Shown one piece after another: positions 18,523 through 28,920 of a DNA stretch of 64,000 nt (the first letter of the stretch is position 1; each line of letters begins with the position of its first letter). The notes under the pieces were generated by a model, which saw only the letters and a program-made list of their open reading frames with translations, did no database searches and was not told the DNA's origin. Source of the DNA: CALDTK01 sp965215215 (GTDB lineage Bacteria > Bacteroidota > Bacteroidia > Chitinophagales > Saprospiraceae). The translations under genes were made by a program, and so were the position numbers. Where the stretch lies: positions 4,260,634 to 4,324,633 of the forward strand of contig OZ244043.1 in the NCBI GenBank assembly GCA_965215215.1, given 5' to 3'.

Positions 18523-19896
18523 ATGCCTCACCAATCCTCTTATCCGTACCGCCTTTTACTCGCCGCCCCCCTGCTGGCCGGACTTACGTTCGCCGCCTGC
18601 GAAAAGGAGCCCGACTATCCAGAGCGACCGGTATACAACGTCCCACCCGCCGCGGACGGTCTCGCAACGGACGACGAAGACCGGTGAGGGAAATGCGGCA
18701 ATCTCGATACCGTCGTCTTCAATCAGGATACCCTGTCCACCCTCTGGGCTATCCCCATGAACCGCGGATGCTACTTGGGTAGCGCCACCGAATTACAGCA
18801 GCTCGACGACAATACATTGGTCCTCGGCTACTTCGACTATCAAGAGGACAAGCTGGTCACCGAACACTTCAGCTTCGACGGAGAGCGTACGGCGACGTTC
18901 GAGACTACCCCTCCCGGTGGTCCCTTCTTTTCTTTTGATTCGACAGATCCATACCGAACCGGGAATGCAGTCGTGATTACAATGTTTGCTAGCAACCCAC
19001 ACCGATCAAGTGTGGGCCGATTAAACTTGAGCAACGGTGAGCTGGAGTGGGTAGGCGAGACGCGTGGCGTAGGCGGCGGAACGTCTGCTGACTTCATCAT
19101 CAGGCGTTGCTGGGATGGGGAGGATCATACGATTAGCACCGTCGATCCAGCTACCGGTTTGGCTCGGCAGTTCTTCAACTTTCCATACAGTTCTGAGCAA
19201 TCCCAACCATACATACTGGACGCGATCGTCGTAGCGAGCGCTACGAGCGGCCCGAACGTGGCCCTGTTAACGGGAAACGGAGTACGGAAGTCGAGTGTAA
19301 CTGGTTGGAATATAACAGGTAGTACGCTCTCCGTGTACGCCGAGCCCGAGAGTGAGCCGCTCTGGGAGTACGAGCGCACTGGAGACTATCAGAATAGCGA
19401 TGGAAGCCTAACTAGCGTGAAGGGCCTGATCGTAAAAGCTTACGGGGATGACCTCCTGGCATTCGATGCGCTCAGCGGGGAGATCGTTTGGACCAAAGCG
19501 CTCGCTGAATCAATAGGAAGTATCGCCAAATCTCACACGGCGTTAGATGTCGTAACGTATGACGCCGAGAGTGAGGTGCTTTACGTAGCGGGTGAACTCG
19601 CGGTGGCCGCCCTCGAACCAAGTACAGGTGAAACGCTCTGGACGAGCCCGATCGGGGCTTGGGGTAATAGCGCGAGGGACATCAATCGCCTGGCGGGTGA
19701 TCTCCTAGCGGTGACCACCACTAGCGGTATCCACTTACTCAATGTGGAGACAGGGGAACAACTTCAGTACATTCCCAACTACATCGTTACCAATTTCTAT
19801 AATGATGTCAGTATAGTTGCGGACCCCGAACAAGACCGCCTGTACGTATACGACGGTACCACACTCTTCTGTGTCAGCTTAGAATCCGGAACCTAG
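18523..19896 (+). pseudogene. PQQ-like beta-propeller lipoprotein gene interrupted by an in-frame TGA
   Basis: One frame runs from ATG 18523 to the stop at 19894, broken only by TGA at 18685-18687. The first 54 codons encode a lipoprotein signal (lipobox FAAC) and an acidic linker. After the TGA the same frame continues as GKCGNLDTVVFNQDT and a 379-residue part starting at ATG 18757, with propeller-like blades (LAFDALSGEIVWTKAL, AALEPSTGETLWTSP, HLLNVETGEQLQY). The full frame, 457 codons, is close in length to the intact PQQ-like lipoprotein at 52563-53900 (445 aa). It is either a recent pseudogene or the TGA is bypassed; a product starting at 18757 would lack export signals. Confidence 0.7.
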
Positions 19897-19973
19897 TTGC
19901 TACAGTTAGGGGCTAATTTCTGCTGACCTTTATTAGGTCTCATCATCCCTCAGGGCACTATTCCTCGAGCTTA

Positions 19974-20133
19974 GAGCCTATCTAAGGACTTGCCGATCGA
20001 CTGAAAATCGGTCGACTTGGAGCTCTCCGTCGTCTGAAAGCCTCGTGATAGCGCTGCTATCCCTCCGTTTTCCCCCTCGCTGAGCTCCAAATCAACTGCG
20101 ATCTCGCCAGATCGCAAGTCCTTAGACGGGCTC
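19974..20133. mobile_element. MITE-like element, 160 bp, with terminal inverted repeats and TTA target duplication
   Basis: The left end GAGCCTATCTAAGGACTTGC and the right end (reverse complement, GAGCCCGTCTAAGGACTTGC) differ at two positions. TTA flanks both ends directly (19971-19973 and 20134-20136). Inner segments are also inverted (TTGGAGCTC/GAGCTCCAA), so most of the element folds on itself around a central GATAGCGCTGCTATC. There is no transposase. A 3-bp TNA target and GAGCC ends recall some IS5-family groups, so mobilisation by such a transposase is an inference. Confidence 0.75.
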
Positions 20134-20475
20134 TTAGCTGATACAGATTTAGCAGAGCCTTTTCTCTAGGTACGGCGCCGACTCCTTCTCTTCGGAAGGG
20201 GTCGGCGTCTTGCATAACGAATGCCGCTGGCACACCAGAACGCGATCACTCGAAATCGATTTAGTTGGCGAAATCGATTCGTTCTAAGGAGTTTATGCAG
20301 TCTAGCTGCGCACACGCCACTGAGCGGCGGACACTCAAGCGCAGCGCCCTTCGTCCAACCCCGCCCCGTTAACCGGCAATTAGCCGCCATTATCGAGTAT
20401 TCGGCGCCGCTGAGCCGCCGGCCCTCGCTTACGGTCCAATCCTTGTAACCAGTATCCGGTAGTCAATGCTACCGC
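20134..20475. other. Intergenic region upstream of the 2450-aa adhesin gene
   Basis: No gene seen. It contains a terminator-like hairpin and a direct repeat CGAAATCGATT (about 20250 and 20269). The GC-rich stretch after it shows no clear promoter box that I can defend. Confidence 0.5.
20175..20206. terminator. Hairpin, possible terminator
   Basis: CGCCGACTCCTT and GAAGGGGTCGGCG pair around a TTCG-containing loop. A short T-containing tail follows (TCTTGC). It may once have ended the broken lipoprotein gene before the MITE inserted between them. Confidence 0.5.
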
Positions 20476-23400
20476 ATGCTAGTATCCCGTAGGCGAGTCG
20501 ATCGCATCACCACACTCCTGCCCCGGCTTCTGGCCGCGGTATTCCTCTGCGTGTGTGCCGGGCTAGCCCAGGCGCAAATTACGTTTCGTAATGCGCCCGC
20601 GGACATCTCTCTGCCCTGCCAGTTCCTGCCTCCCGTGGCCACGGTTACGGCCCGCGGCCCCTGCCCCGGACCGGAAACCGTGAGTTTTGCGGAAGCGCGC
20701 GTCGATGGGAGTTGCGCCAACAGCTACGAGTTGCACCGCACCTGGACGGCGACCGACAATTGCGGCGGCCGGGCGGAGTACACGCAGATCGTGACGCTCA
20801 CCGATACGCGGGCGCCCTTCATTCCTAACTTCCCGGGGAACGTAACGGTCTTCCCGGACAGCATTCCGCCCGTACCGACGCTGACGGCCTTCGACCTGTG
20901 CGACGGAGCCCCGACGATCAGCATGACGCGCGACTCGGTGCCCGGTCCCTGCGGCGGCTACAGCCTGATCCACAACTTCGTCGCCACCGACGCCTGCGGC
21001 AATACCTCGCAGCGCCAGTGGCTCGTGTTCGTCAGCGACGACATCCGCCCCCAGTTGGTGGGCGTAACGCCCGGCGGGGAGCTGGCCTGCGGGGACAGCC
21101 TGCCCCCCGCCCCGCTCGTGACGGCAATCGACAACGGTGCCGTACCGCCGACGGTGAGCATGCGGCTCGAATACCTCCCGGCCGGCGGCGACACCTGCCA
21201 GGTGATCGAGCGCGTGTGGACGGCCACCGACGAGTGCAACCTGAGTGTGGAGGCGCGTCAGCGCTTTTGGTTCATCGACGGACAGGCCCCCGTGCTCTTT
21301 GGCATACCGGCCGATACGATCATCTACTGCGAAGCGCTGCCACCGATTCCGGAGGCGTACACCGCGATTACGGCTACGGACAATTGCGACACCGCTCCGA
21401 TGATCACCTACAGCGAGGTGTCGACCCAGACCATCAACCAGGGCTTGTGCAGCGACGTGATTTACGAGGTGCGCCGCACCTGGACCGCCCTCGACGAATG
21501 CGGCAACCAAACCTCCGCCACGCAGATCGTCGAGATGCTCTGCGAGTGCTGCTACAACGGCATCGACGACGACAACGACGGCCTCGCCGACGACTACGAT
21601 CCGCAGTGTAACTGCTTCTCGGGCGTAACGGCGGAGTGCGACTCGTCGAAGGTGTACTACATCCCGCCGGTACTCCAGCCGATTCGGGAGACCTACCGTA
21701 ATCCTTCCGAATTGGTGATCACGACGCTGGCACCCGTGGCGAACGTAAATATCCGAACGGGTGACGGAACGACTTACAATCAGAACTTCACGGTTGCGAA
21801 GGGAACTCCCCTCCGGATAAACCTAACCATCGACCAGCTACAGACCGCGAACATCAACACGCCGGAGTCCAATTCGGGTTGGATCATTACCTCCGACGCC
21901 CTGATTCAACCGATCTACCGTATCGACGGGCAGTTCAACAAGGTGCTCGTGACGGTTAAAGGACCGCAGGCGCTCGGCCGCGTCTTTCGTGCCGGCAGCC
22001 AGACCAATCTGTGCAACAACAACGATATGGTCCGCGGCGAAGGCCACTTCATCAGCGTCATGGCCACCGAGCCAAACACCACCGTCAACTTCAAGCTCAC
22101 CTTTCCGGCACTCGGGCTCACCGGCTCCGACCACACGGTAGTTCTGCAACGCTACGAGACCTACCTGATCCGCGACGACGCGAGCAACACGACGGTTTCG
22201 GGCTCGCTGATCACTTCGGACAAAGCGATCGTCGTCAACTCGGGCTCGCAGCACACCCGAGCCTGTGTACTGGGGACCAACAACCTCATCAGCGGTCAAG
22301 ACGGCGGCATCGACCAGCTCGTGCCCAACTGCCTCACGGGCGACGAATACGTCGTCGTCCGCGGCAAGGGGCGCGTCGAGCAGCAGTACGCCATCGTCGT
22401 GGCCAATAAAAACAATACGCGGATCACCATCAACGGCGATCCGAATACGGAGTTCGTCCTGAACGCCGGCGAGCACCGCCAGACCTTCCTCGTCGGGGCG
22501 GACTACAGCCCCTTCCATTTCCAGGGGAACAAGCCGTTTTACATGTACCACGTCTCGGGCATCAGCACGAACAACGAGGTCGGGATGGCGATCGCCGCCC
22601 CGATCGGTGAGTGTAAGGGCGATACCCTCATCGAGTTTCCGAAATTCGAGGGGGATCCGAACGGCAATTTCGTCGACAACTCCGTGTACGTGATCATGCA
22701 GAAGGCCGATTTGGCCTCGCTCACGATCAACGGTACGGCGTACTCGACGTGCGCTTCGGCGAGGGACGTCCCCAACCGGCCCGACTTGAGCATGGTCGTG
22801 TTCGAGGCCGGCTGCATCAACCAGTACAACTCCATCAAGGCCGACGGCCGCTTCACCGCGGGGATGTTGGTCGGTATCTCCGGGAGTACCGGCACGCACG
22901 GCTATCTCACCTCCTTCAAGGACCGTATGTCGGTCTTCAAACCGGGGACGCAGATCCAGTCTACGGCCTACCTGGTCGATACGCTCTGCGGCGCGCAAAC
23001 CGTCACCCACTGCGTCGACGTAACCAGCTGCGCGACCTCCCACTACATCGCCGCCGTGCGCCAGGGGGCCGGTCGGGCGCGTATCCTCAACGGGGGTACC
23101 TGCTTCGAGTACACCTCACCCACGCAATTCCAAGGGGTCGACGAGGTGCTCGTGACCGTGCAGAACGACCTGGGGCTGTTCCAGACCGTCTGCGTGAGCT
23201 ACTACATCTGCGCCGAGCCGCCGGAGATCGAGTTCCCCTTCACCGATACCACCGTCACCTGTGAGTCCGTCCCGCCGCTGAGCGATCCGATCCTCTCGGA
23301 CGAATGCGATATGCGGATCGAATTCGCCGTAGAAGATTCGCTCCAGGACGGCAGCTGCGACTACGCCTATACGATCTACCGGCACTGGGATGTGTGGGAC

Positions 23401-26400
23401 GACTGCGGCGACTCGACGCGGGCTACTCAGATCATCCGCGTCGTCGACACCACGGCCCCGCAGTTCCTCGATATACCGAGCGATACGATCGTTTACGACT
23501 GCGCCGGCATTCCGCCCGTTCCGACCCCGACCTTCACGGAGAACTGCGACGGGGCCTACAACTGGACCTTCAAGCAGGAAACCGTCGACTCGCTCTGCCC
23601 CTACGACTACACCATCGTGCGCACCTGGGAGTCTTGGGACGGGTGCGGCAACAACTCCACCGCGGTGCAGCGCATCAAGGTGCAGGACGACGAACCCCCG
23701 AAGATCACCATCAGTCCCCCGGGCCTGCAGCTCCGCTGCGGCGACTCGCCGACGATGCCGTTCGTGCAGATTACCGACAACTGCGACCCGAACGTCACGA
23801 TGACCTACGACAGCATCGTCCACGCCAGCGGTTGCGACACCATCCGCCACGTAGAGCGACTCTGGACGGCCACCGACGCCTGCGGCCGAACCGCTACGGC
23901 AAATCAGCACGTGGTCACGCGCGATCTCGACGCGCCGGTCGCCGGTAACATTCCGCCGGATGTACAAATCGCCTGTGGCGCACCGCTGCCTACCGACGCG
24001 CCTATCTGGGGCGACTACTGTACCTCCCCCGTGACCGTCACGCAATCGGACAGCTCGGCCGCCGGCGCCTGCCCCGTGATCGAGACCATCTACCGGACCT
24101 GGGTCGCCTCCGATTTGTGCGGCAACGTAGCCTCGGCACGGCAGGTCATCGAGATCGTCGACTTCTCCCCGCCGATCATCACCGCGCTGGCGGATACCGT
24201 GTTCGGGGCCTGCTCGGACAGTATCGTCATCCAGGAGCCGACGATCACCGACGATTGCGGATTCACCGTAACCCGTTCGGACAGCATCTTCTCGAAGACC
24301 TGCGTTACCGAGCGCTACATCTGGCGTACGTACGTGGCGACCGACCCCTGCGGCAACTCCGCCGAGTACACCCAACTCTACTTCTTCCGCGATACGGTCG
24401 CCCCCGTCTGGACCAACCAACCCCTCGACACCGTACTCGTGTGCGGCGATACGATCCCGGAGATCGTCGACCCGAACATCGTCGACGCCTGCAGCGGCAT
24501 CAACCCGATCGACGTGGTGGTGCGCGACAGCTTCAGTACCTGCCCGGCGCGCCGCTACATCTTCCGCACGTACACCACGTCCGATTTCTGCGGGAACTTA
24601 GGCGTCTACACGCACCGAATCGTGGTGGAGGGCTGCGAGCCGACCGTCCCCCGGCTCAGTTCGACCGACGCGGATTGCACGGGCGAGGACATCGTGCTGC
24701 GCGCGACGGTAGATACGTTTTACCGGACCCCGGTTTTCGGCTGGGAGTACAGCGCCGATTCGTTGACCTGGACGGCGCTACCGCACCCGACGGACTCCGC
24801 TACCTACACCATACCGGCGGCCACGCCCGCGGCCTCGGGCTTCTACCGGATCGTCGTTTCGGATGCGGCGGCCAGCCTCTCCGACACGAGTTGCTCCACC
24901 CGGTCTGCGGCGATCGAGCTGAACGTCAATCCGACCAAAGCTTCCACCGAGCAGATCGATCTGTGCCGGGGGGATACCCTCTACTACCTCGGCGATACGC
25001 TGACCCAAAGCGTGATCCGGACCGATACCCTACAGACTAGCCTCGGTTGCGACAGCGTGGCCACCCTCGAGCTCACCGTGTTTCCGTTCGTGGAGCAAGT
25101 GCTCGATACCACCCTCTGTTTTGGCGAAAGCCTGACCGTCTTCGGTACGACCTACACCAGCTCCGCGGTGTACCGCGACACCTTGGTGACGGCCTACGGG
25201 TGCGATACCACCCTCGAGCTCCGGCTCACCGTACTGCCCGACCTACGCGATACCCTGCGCGACATCCTCTGCGAGGGCGAAGACTACACCTTCGAGGGCA
25301 CCACCTACACGCTGCCCGGCACCTACGCGGCACCGTTCGTCGGGTACCTCGGCTGTGACTCGACGCGTACCCTGGTGCTCACGCAAAACGACACCGCGCG
25401 GGCACGCCTCTACGCGGTGATCTGCCCCGGGGAAACCTTCGTGGCCGCCGGGGAGAGCTTCACGGCCGCCGGCACGTACACCCGCGTGCTGCCGAGCGCG
25501 AACGGCTGCGATTCGGTGCTCACGCTGCGGCTCCGCGTGACGGACACTTCCGCCGTGCGTTCCGACCGACTCCTGTGCCAGGGCGACGACTTCCGTTGGG
25601 GTAGCCATTTCGTGAACCGAGCGGGCACCTACCGTCGCACCCTCACCACCGCGCACGGCTGCGACAGCAACGAGGTGATGTACGTGACCACGGCGGCCGT
25701 GCAGAACACCGAGCTCCGCGAGGAGCTCTGCGCCGGCGAAGTTTACACCAACGGCAGCTACTCCTTCAACGCCCCGGGCCGCTGGCGCATGGACTTCAAC
25801 ACCTACCAGGGCTGCGATTCCACGGTGTACGTGACCCTCGTGTACCGACCGCCCTTCGACCAGGCCCTCAGCGAGACCATCTGCGTCGGTGACTCCTACC
25901 AACTCATGGACACCGTGCTCACCACGGCCGGCACCTTCCGCCGCTCGGGCAGCTCCGAGTTCGGTTGCGACTCTACCGTCACCCTCACGCTTTCGCTAAA
26001 ACAGCAGAGCGAGACCCACGTCCGCGACTCCCTCTGTTTTGGCGAAAGCCTCACGGTCGGACCCCGGACCTACACGACGAGCATCCTCGATACCGTGGTG
26101 GTGAGCGACGTGCTCGGCTGTGATTCGACGGTCTTCGTGGACCTTACCGTCCTCGACGACCCGGACACGGACACCGCGGCGGTAATCTGCTTCGGCGACT
26201 CCTTCCCCGTGGGCGGGGTGGCCCGAACGACCACCGGCGTGTACCGCGATACGAGTACGACCGATTTCGGCTGCGAAGCCATCCACACCGTGTACCTCAC
26301 CGTGGTACCGGAGAAACGAGACACCCTCCGCGAGAGCGTCTGCATGGGCGATACGCTCGCTTACGCCGGGGAGGACTACTACGCTACCGGATCGTACCCG

Positions 26401-27828
26401 CGTGTGTTCGCCTCGGTGAGCGGCTGTGATTCGACCATGGTACTACAGCTGACGGTCTTCGACACCGGTTACACCGAGGTGTACGAGGAGGTTTGCACCG
26501 GCACGACCTACACCCACGCGGGCCTCAACTTCGACACGCCCGGCGAGTATAAGATCGACCTGACGACGCGGGACGGTTGCGACTCGACGGTGGTGCTCAC
26601 CCTCACCCACCGCGACCCCACCTACGAGCTCATCACCGAGCGACTCTGCTTCGGGGAGACGATCGAATTCGGGGGGGTCGTACGCTCGGCGCGTGGCATG
26701 TACACGCTCGACCTAAAGAATACGACGGGCTGCGACTCCACCGTGGTGCTGGAGCTCGAGTACTTCGAGGAGGCGCTCCTGCGCGATACGATCGAGATCT
26801 GCGACGGCGACGGCCGTACCCTGGGCGGCGCGTACCGCACCACCAGCGGGGTATACACCAGTTCGTACACGAACGAGCACGGTTGCGATTCGACCCGGTT
26901 GACCACGCTCAACGTGCACGGCAACAGTCACGCGCAGGATACGGTGTACGTGTGCCCCGGGGACACCTACTTCTTCGAGGGGCGGGAGGTAACCGAGTCC
27001 GGTACACAGTCCGCCGAGTACACCACGGTGTGGGGGTGTGATTCGACGATCATCGTCGAGGTGGTGTTGGTGCAGGAGATCAAACTCGCCGTCGACGACG
27101 TCGAGGTTTGCCTCGGGACCACCACCCAGTTGTACGCCCGCGGCTACGACGGACCGGTGCGCTGGGAGCCGACTACCGGACTCTCGTGTACCGTCTGCCC
27201 CGCGCCCTTCGTGGACATCGACGCCACGACGCGCTACACCGCGATCGCCGTGGGCTGCGACGGGGTCGAGACCCGCGACACCGCGACGGTAACCATCAAA
27301 CCGACGGTAGCCGTCGAGATCGAGGGCAAAGATCGCCTGCGTCTCGGCGAGCGGAGCGTGCTGAGGGCCGTGGCCGACAATCCGGCGGCGGAGCTCAACT
27401 GGACCGAGGGCGGCGAGCTGATCTGCTCGGACTGCGACGAGGTAACCGTGCAGCCCGAGGAGGACGAGATGTACGAGGTGGAAGCGATCCTGGAGGAGGG
27501 TTGCGGCGACGTAGCGCAACTCCAGATCCGGGTCGAAGACGCCTGTGTACTTCGCTCGCTCCAGATTCCGAACCTACTGACCCCGAACGGGGACGGCGCG
27601 AACGACGAGTTCGAGATCCGCTACGAGGGCCTCGCCGAGGTGTCGCTGATGCGCATCTTCAATCGCTGGGGCGAGGTCGTGTTCGAGACCGAGCGGCTCG
27701 ACGAGTTCTGGGACGGGACCTTCCGCGGGAAGCCGGTCAACCCCGGGGTGTACGTGTACTACCTGGAGGGCAAGTGCCTCAACGAGGAGCCCTTCGTGGA
27801 GCAAGGAAACGTAACGGTGGTCCGCTAA
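20476..27828 (+). CDS. Giant secreted HYR / IgGFc-binding-like protein with type B T9SS sorting domain
   Basis: 2450 residues. The signal peptide ends near AGLAQAQ. In order: HYR-like repeats with the TWTATDNCG signature (about 30-430), a region resembling the IgGFc-binding protein N-terminal domain (about 430-820), a second HYR-like block (about 910-1390), 14 Cys modules of the pattern C-x-G-[DE]...GCDS (about 1490-2200, 60 residues or less each), and a gliding motility-associated C-terminal domain (IPNLLTPNGDGANDEFEI ... WDGTFRGKPVNPGVYV). A calcium-binding-like DDDNDGLADDYDPQC sits near residue 375. The PorP/SprF gene follows 27 bp later, the usual partner arrangement for such surface proteins. 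Role in adhesion or gliding is inferred. Confidence 0.87.
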   Translation: MLVSRRRVDRITTLLPRLLAAVFLCVCAGLAQAQITFRNAPADISLPCQFLPPVATVTARGPCPGPETVSFAEARVDGSCANSYELHRTWTATDNCGGRAEYTQIVTLTDTRAPFIPNFPGNVTVFPDSIPPVPTLTAFDLCDGAPTISMTRDSVPGPCGGYSLIHNFVATDACGNTSQRQWLVFVSDDIRPQLVGVTPGGELACGDSLPPAPLVTAIDNGAVPPTVSMRLEYLPAGGDTCQVIERVWTATDECNLSVEARQRFWFIDGQAPVLFGIPADTIIYCEALPPIPEAYTAITATDNCDTAPMITYSEVSTQTINQGLCSDVIYEVRRTWTALDECGNQTSATQIVEMLCECCYNGIDDDNDGLADDYDPQCNCFSGVTAECDSSKVYYIPPVLQPIRETYRNPSELVITTLAPVANVNIRTGDGTTYNQNFTVAKGTPLRINLTIDQLQTANINTPESNSGWIITSDALIQPIYRIDGQFNKVLVTVKGPQALGRVFRAGSQTNLCNNNDMVRGEGHFISVMATEPNTTVNFKLTFPALGLTGSDHTVVLQRYETYLIRDDASNTTVSGSLITSDKAIVVNSGSQHTRACVLGTNNLISGQDGGIDQLVPNCLTGDEYVVVRGKGRVEQQYAIVVANKNNTRITINGDPNTEFVLNAGEHRQTFLVGADYSPFHFQGNKPFYMYHVSGISTNNEVGMAIAAPIGECKGDTLIEFPKFEGDPNGNFVDNSVYVIMQKADLASLTINGTAYSTCASARDVPNRPDLSMVVFEAGCINQYNSIKADGRFTAGMLVGISGSTGTHGYLTSFKDRMSVFKPGTQIQSTAYLVDTLCGAQTVTHCVDVTSCATSHYIAAVRQGAGRARILNGGTCFEYTSPTQFQGVDEVLVTVQNDLGLFQTVCVSYYICAEPPEIEFPFTDTTVTCESVPPLSDPILSDECDMRIEFAVEDSLQDGSCDYAYTIYRHWDVWDDCGDSTRATQIIRVVDTTAPQFLDIPSDTIVYDCAGIPPVPTPTFTENCDGAYNWTFKQETVDSLCPYDYTIVRTWESWDGCGNNSTAVQRIKVQDDEPPKITISPPGLQLRCGDSPTMPFVQITDNCDPNVTMTYDSIVHASGCDTIRHVERLWTATDACGRTATANQHVVTRDLDAPVAGNIPPDVQIACGAPLPTDAPIWGDYCTSPVTVTQSDSSAAGACPVIETIYRTWVASDLCGNVASARQVIEIVDFSPPIITALADTVFGACSDSIVIQEPTITDDCGFTVTRSDSIFSKTCVTERYIWRTYVATDPCGNSAEYTQLYFFRDTVAPVWTNQPLDTVLVCGDTIPEIVDPNIVDACSGINPIDVVVRDSFSTCPARRYIFRTYTTSDFCGNLGVYTHRIVVEGCEPTVPRLSSTDADCTGEDIVLRATVDTFYRTPVFGWEYSADSLTWTALPHPTDSATYTIPAATPAASGFYRIVVSDAAASLSDTSCSTRSAAIELNVNPTKASTEQIDLCRGDTLYYLGDTLTQSVIRTDTLQTSLGCDSVATLELTVFPFVEQVLDTTLCFGESLTVFGTTYTSSAVYRDTLVTAYGCDTTLELRLTVLPDLRDTLRDILCEGEDYTFEGTTYTLPGTYAAPFVGYLGCDSTRTLVLTQNDTARARLYAVICPGETFVAAGESFTAAGTYTRVLPSANGCDSVLTLRLRVTDTSAVRSDRLLCQGDDFRWGSHFVNRAGTYRRTLTTAHGCDSNEVMYVTTAAVQNTELREELCAGEVYTNGSYSFNAPGRWRMDFNTYQGCDSTVYVTLVYRPPFDQALSETICVGDSYQLMDTVLTTAGTFRRSGSSEFGCDSTVTLTLSLKQQSETHVRDSLCFGESLTVGPRTYTTSILDTVVVSDVLGCDSTVFVDLTVLDDPDTDTAAVICFGDSFPVGGVARTTTGVYRDTSTTDFGCEAIHTVYLTVVPEKRDTLRESVCMGDTLAYAGEDYYATGSYPRVFASVSGCDSTMVLQLTVFDTGYTEVYEEVCTGTTYTHAGLNFDTPGEYKIDLTTRDGCDSTVVLTLTHRDPTYELITERLCFGETIEFGGVVRSARGMYTLDLKNTTGCDSTVVLELEYFEEALLRDTIEICDGDGRTLGGAYRTTSGVYTSSYTNEHGCDSTRLTTLNVHGNSHAQDTVYVCPGDTYFFEGREVTESGTQSAEYTTVWGCDSTIIVEVVLVQEIKLAVDDVEVCLGTTTQLYARGYDGPVRWEPTTGLSCTVCPAPFVDIDATTRYTAIAVGCDGVETRDTATVTIKPTVAVEIEGKDRLRLGERSVLRAVADNPAAELNWTEGGELICSDCDEVTVQPEEDEMYEVEAILEEGCGDVAQLQIRVEDACVLRSLQIPNLLTPNGDGANDEFEIRYEGLAEVSLMRIFNRWGEVVFETERLDEFWDGTFRGKPVNPGVYVYYLEGKCLNEEPFVEQGNVTVVR
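25118..25131 (+). repeat. GTTTTNGCGNAAGC motif copy
   Basis: GTTTTGGCGAAAGC, read here as Cys-Phe-Gly-Glu-Ser in a Cys module. Because another module carries the same codons (26036), this copy could be shared by module duplication. Confidence 0.65.
25989..26049. repeat. Divergent pair of the GTTTTNGCGNAAGC motif
   Basis: Reverse copy 25989-26002 (GCTTTCGCTAAAAC) and forward copy 26036-26049 (GTTTTGGCGAAAGC), 33 bp apart, in the Cys-module region. Confidence 0.75.
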
Positions 27829-27855
27829 CCGGCTCAATCCTTGCAAAGCTAGAGT

Positions 27856-28899
27856 ATGCCCAGGCCGCTCCACATTCCCGGCGTCGCGTTGGCGATCGTA
27901 CTGCTGCTGCTCGGCGGTCGCGCCGGCGCCCAGGATATCCACTACGCCCACCTGGCGGCCGTTCCGACGCAGACGAACCCGGCCTACGCGGGGCTCATCG
28001 ACGCGCGGGCCCGCGTGGCCGTCGACTACCGCGGGCAGTGGAACACGTTTGTGAACGGGTACCGGACCAGTAGTCTTTCGGCGGACATGAAGGCCTACCA
28101 GTTTCAGGACGATATCATCGGCGTGGGTTTCCACCTCTCGAGCGATCAGGCGGGCGACCTAAACTTCACGCAGAACTCAGCCGCGCTGAGCCTCTCCTAC
28201 CTCAAGAGTTTAGATCGTCAGACCTTCCTCTCCTTCGGTATCCAGAACAACTTCAGCTCCCACCGGATCGACTGGACGCAGGCCGTCGGGTTCGACTTCG
28301 AGCCCGTGGCACCGGCCGTCGGTTCGAGCAGCCGTAGCTTTTGGGACGTCGGCGTCGGGATGGCGTTCTTCACGCGCCCGTCGCGCACGCTCGGCTGGTT
28401 CGCCGGGGCCGCCGTCTCCCACGTCAATCGCCCCACCGTGACCTTCCTCGGCGACGTCGACGGATCGCTCGGCAACGAGCTGTACGCCAAGCTCACCGTG
28501 CACGGCGGCGCGGAGGTGAAGTTCGGGAAGTTCAATTCGATCCGCCCGAGCTTGATCTACCTCGCGCAGGGGCCGCACCGGGAGCTCAAGGTGGGTACGT
28601 TCTGGCGGTACAAAGCCGACCGCGGGATCCATACCGACGCGGAGGTCGCCGTCCACTTCGGCGCTTGGTTACGCACCTACGTCGGCAAGGGCGACGTCGG
28701 CGTCGACGCGGCGATCGTGGCCACGCGTTTCGACTACCGCCGCACGAGCGTGACCCTGTCCTTCGACATCAACATCAGCTCCCTCACGCGTATCTCCGAC
28801 GGGATCGGCGGACCGGAGTTCAGCCTGATTCAGGAGTTCGACTGGGAGATGCGTAAGCGCCGCCGCCGCCCCGTGGAGTGCCCCACGTTCCACTTTTAG
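27856..28899 (+). CDS. PorP/SprF family outer-membrane protein of type IX secretion
   Basis: 347 residues; signal peptide ending near GRAGAQ, then DIHYAHLAAVPTQTNPAYAG, the typical start of the PorP/SprF family, and alternating beta-strand sequence to the end. Family members are outer-membrane barrels that help export or anchor type B sorting-domain proteins. It lies 27 bp after the 2450-residue adhesin gene on the same strand, so the two are probably one operon and this protein likely serves that adhesin. Confidence 0.88.
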   Translation: MPRPLHIPGVALAIVLLLLGGRAGAQDIHYAHLAAVPTQTNPAYAGLIDARARVAVDYRGQWNTFVNGYRTSSLSADMKAYQFQDDIIGVGFHLSSDQAGDLNFTQNSAALSLSYLKSLDRQTFLSFGIQNNFSSHRIDWTQAVGFDFEPVAPAVGSSSRSFWDVGVGMAFFTRPSRTLGWFAGAAVSHVNRPTVTFLGDVDGSLGNELYAKLTVHGGAEVKFGKFNSIRPSLIYLAQGPHRELKVGTFWRYKADRGIHTDAEVAVHFGAWLRTYVGKGDVGVDAAIVATRFDYRRTSVTLSFDINISSLTRISDGIGGPEFSLIQEFDWEMRKRRRRPVECPTFHF

Positions 28900-28913
28900 G
28901 CTTTCGCCAAAAC
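28900..28913 (-). repeat. GTTTTNGCGNAAGC motif copy (intergenic)
   Basis: GCTTTCGCCAAAAC starts at the last base of the PorP/SprF stop codon and sits before the terminator hairpin. It is the only strict copy lying essentially outside coding sequence. Confidence 0.7.
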
Positions 28914-28920
28914 GAAAAAG

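Noticed and set aside
18685..18687. TGA read as selenocysteine
   Set aside because: No selenocysteine insertion hairpin is evident after it and propeller lipoproteins are not known selenoproteins; a nonsense mutation is simpler.
21838..24420. Two open frames of over 400 codons opposite the 2450-aa adhesin gene
   Set aside because: Antisense to conserved HYR and IgGFc-binding-like repeats; composition explains the lack of stops.
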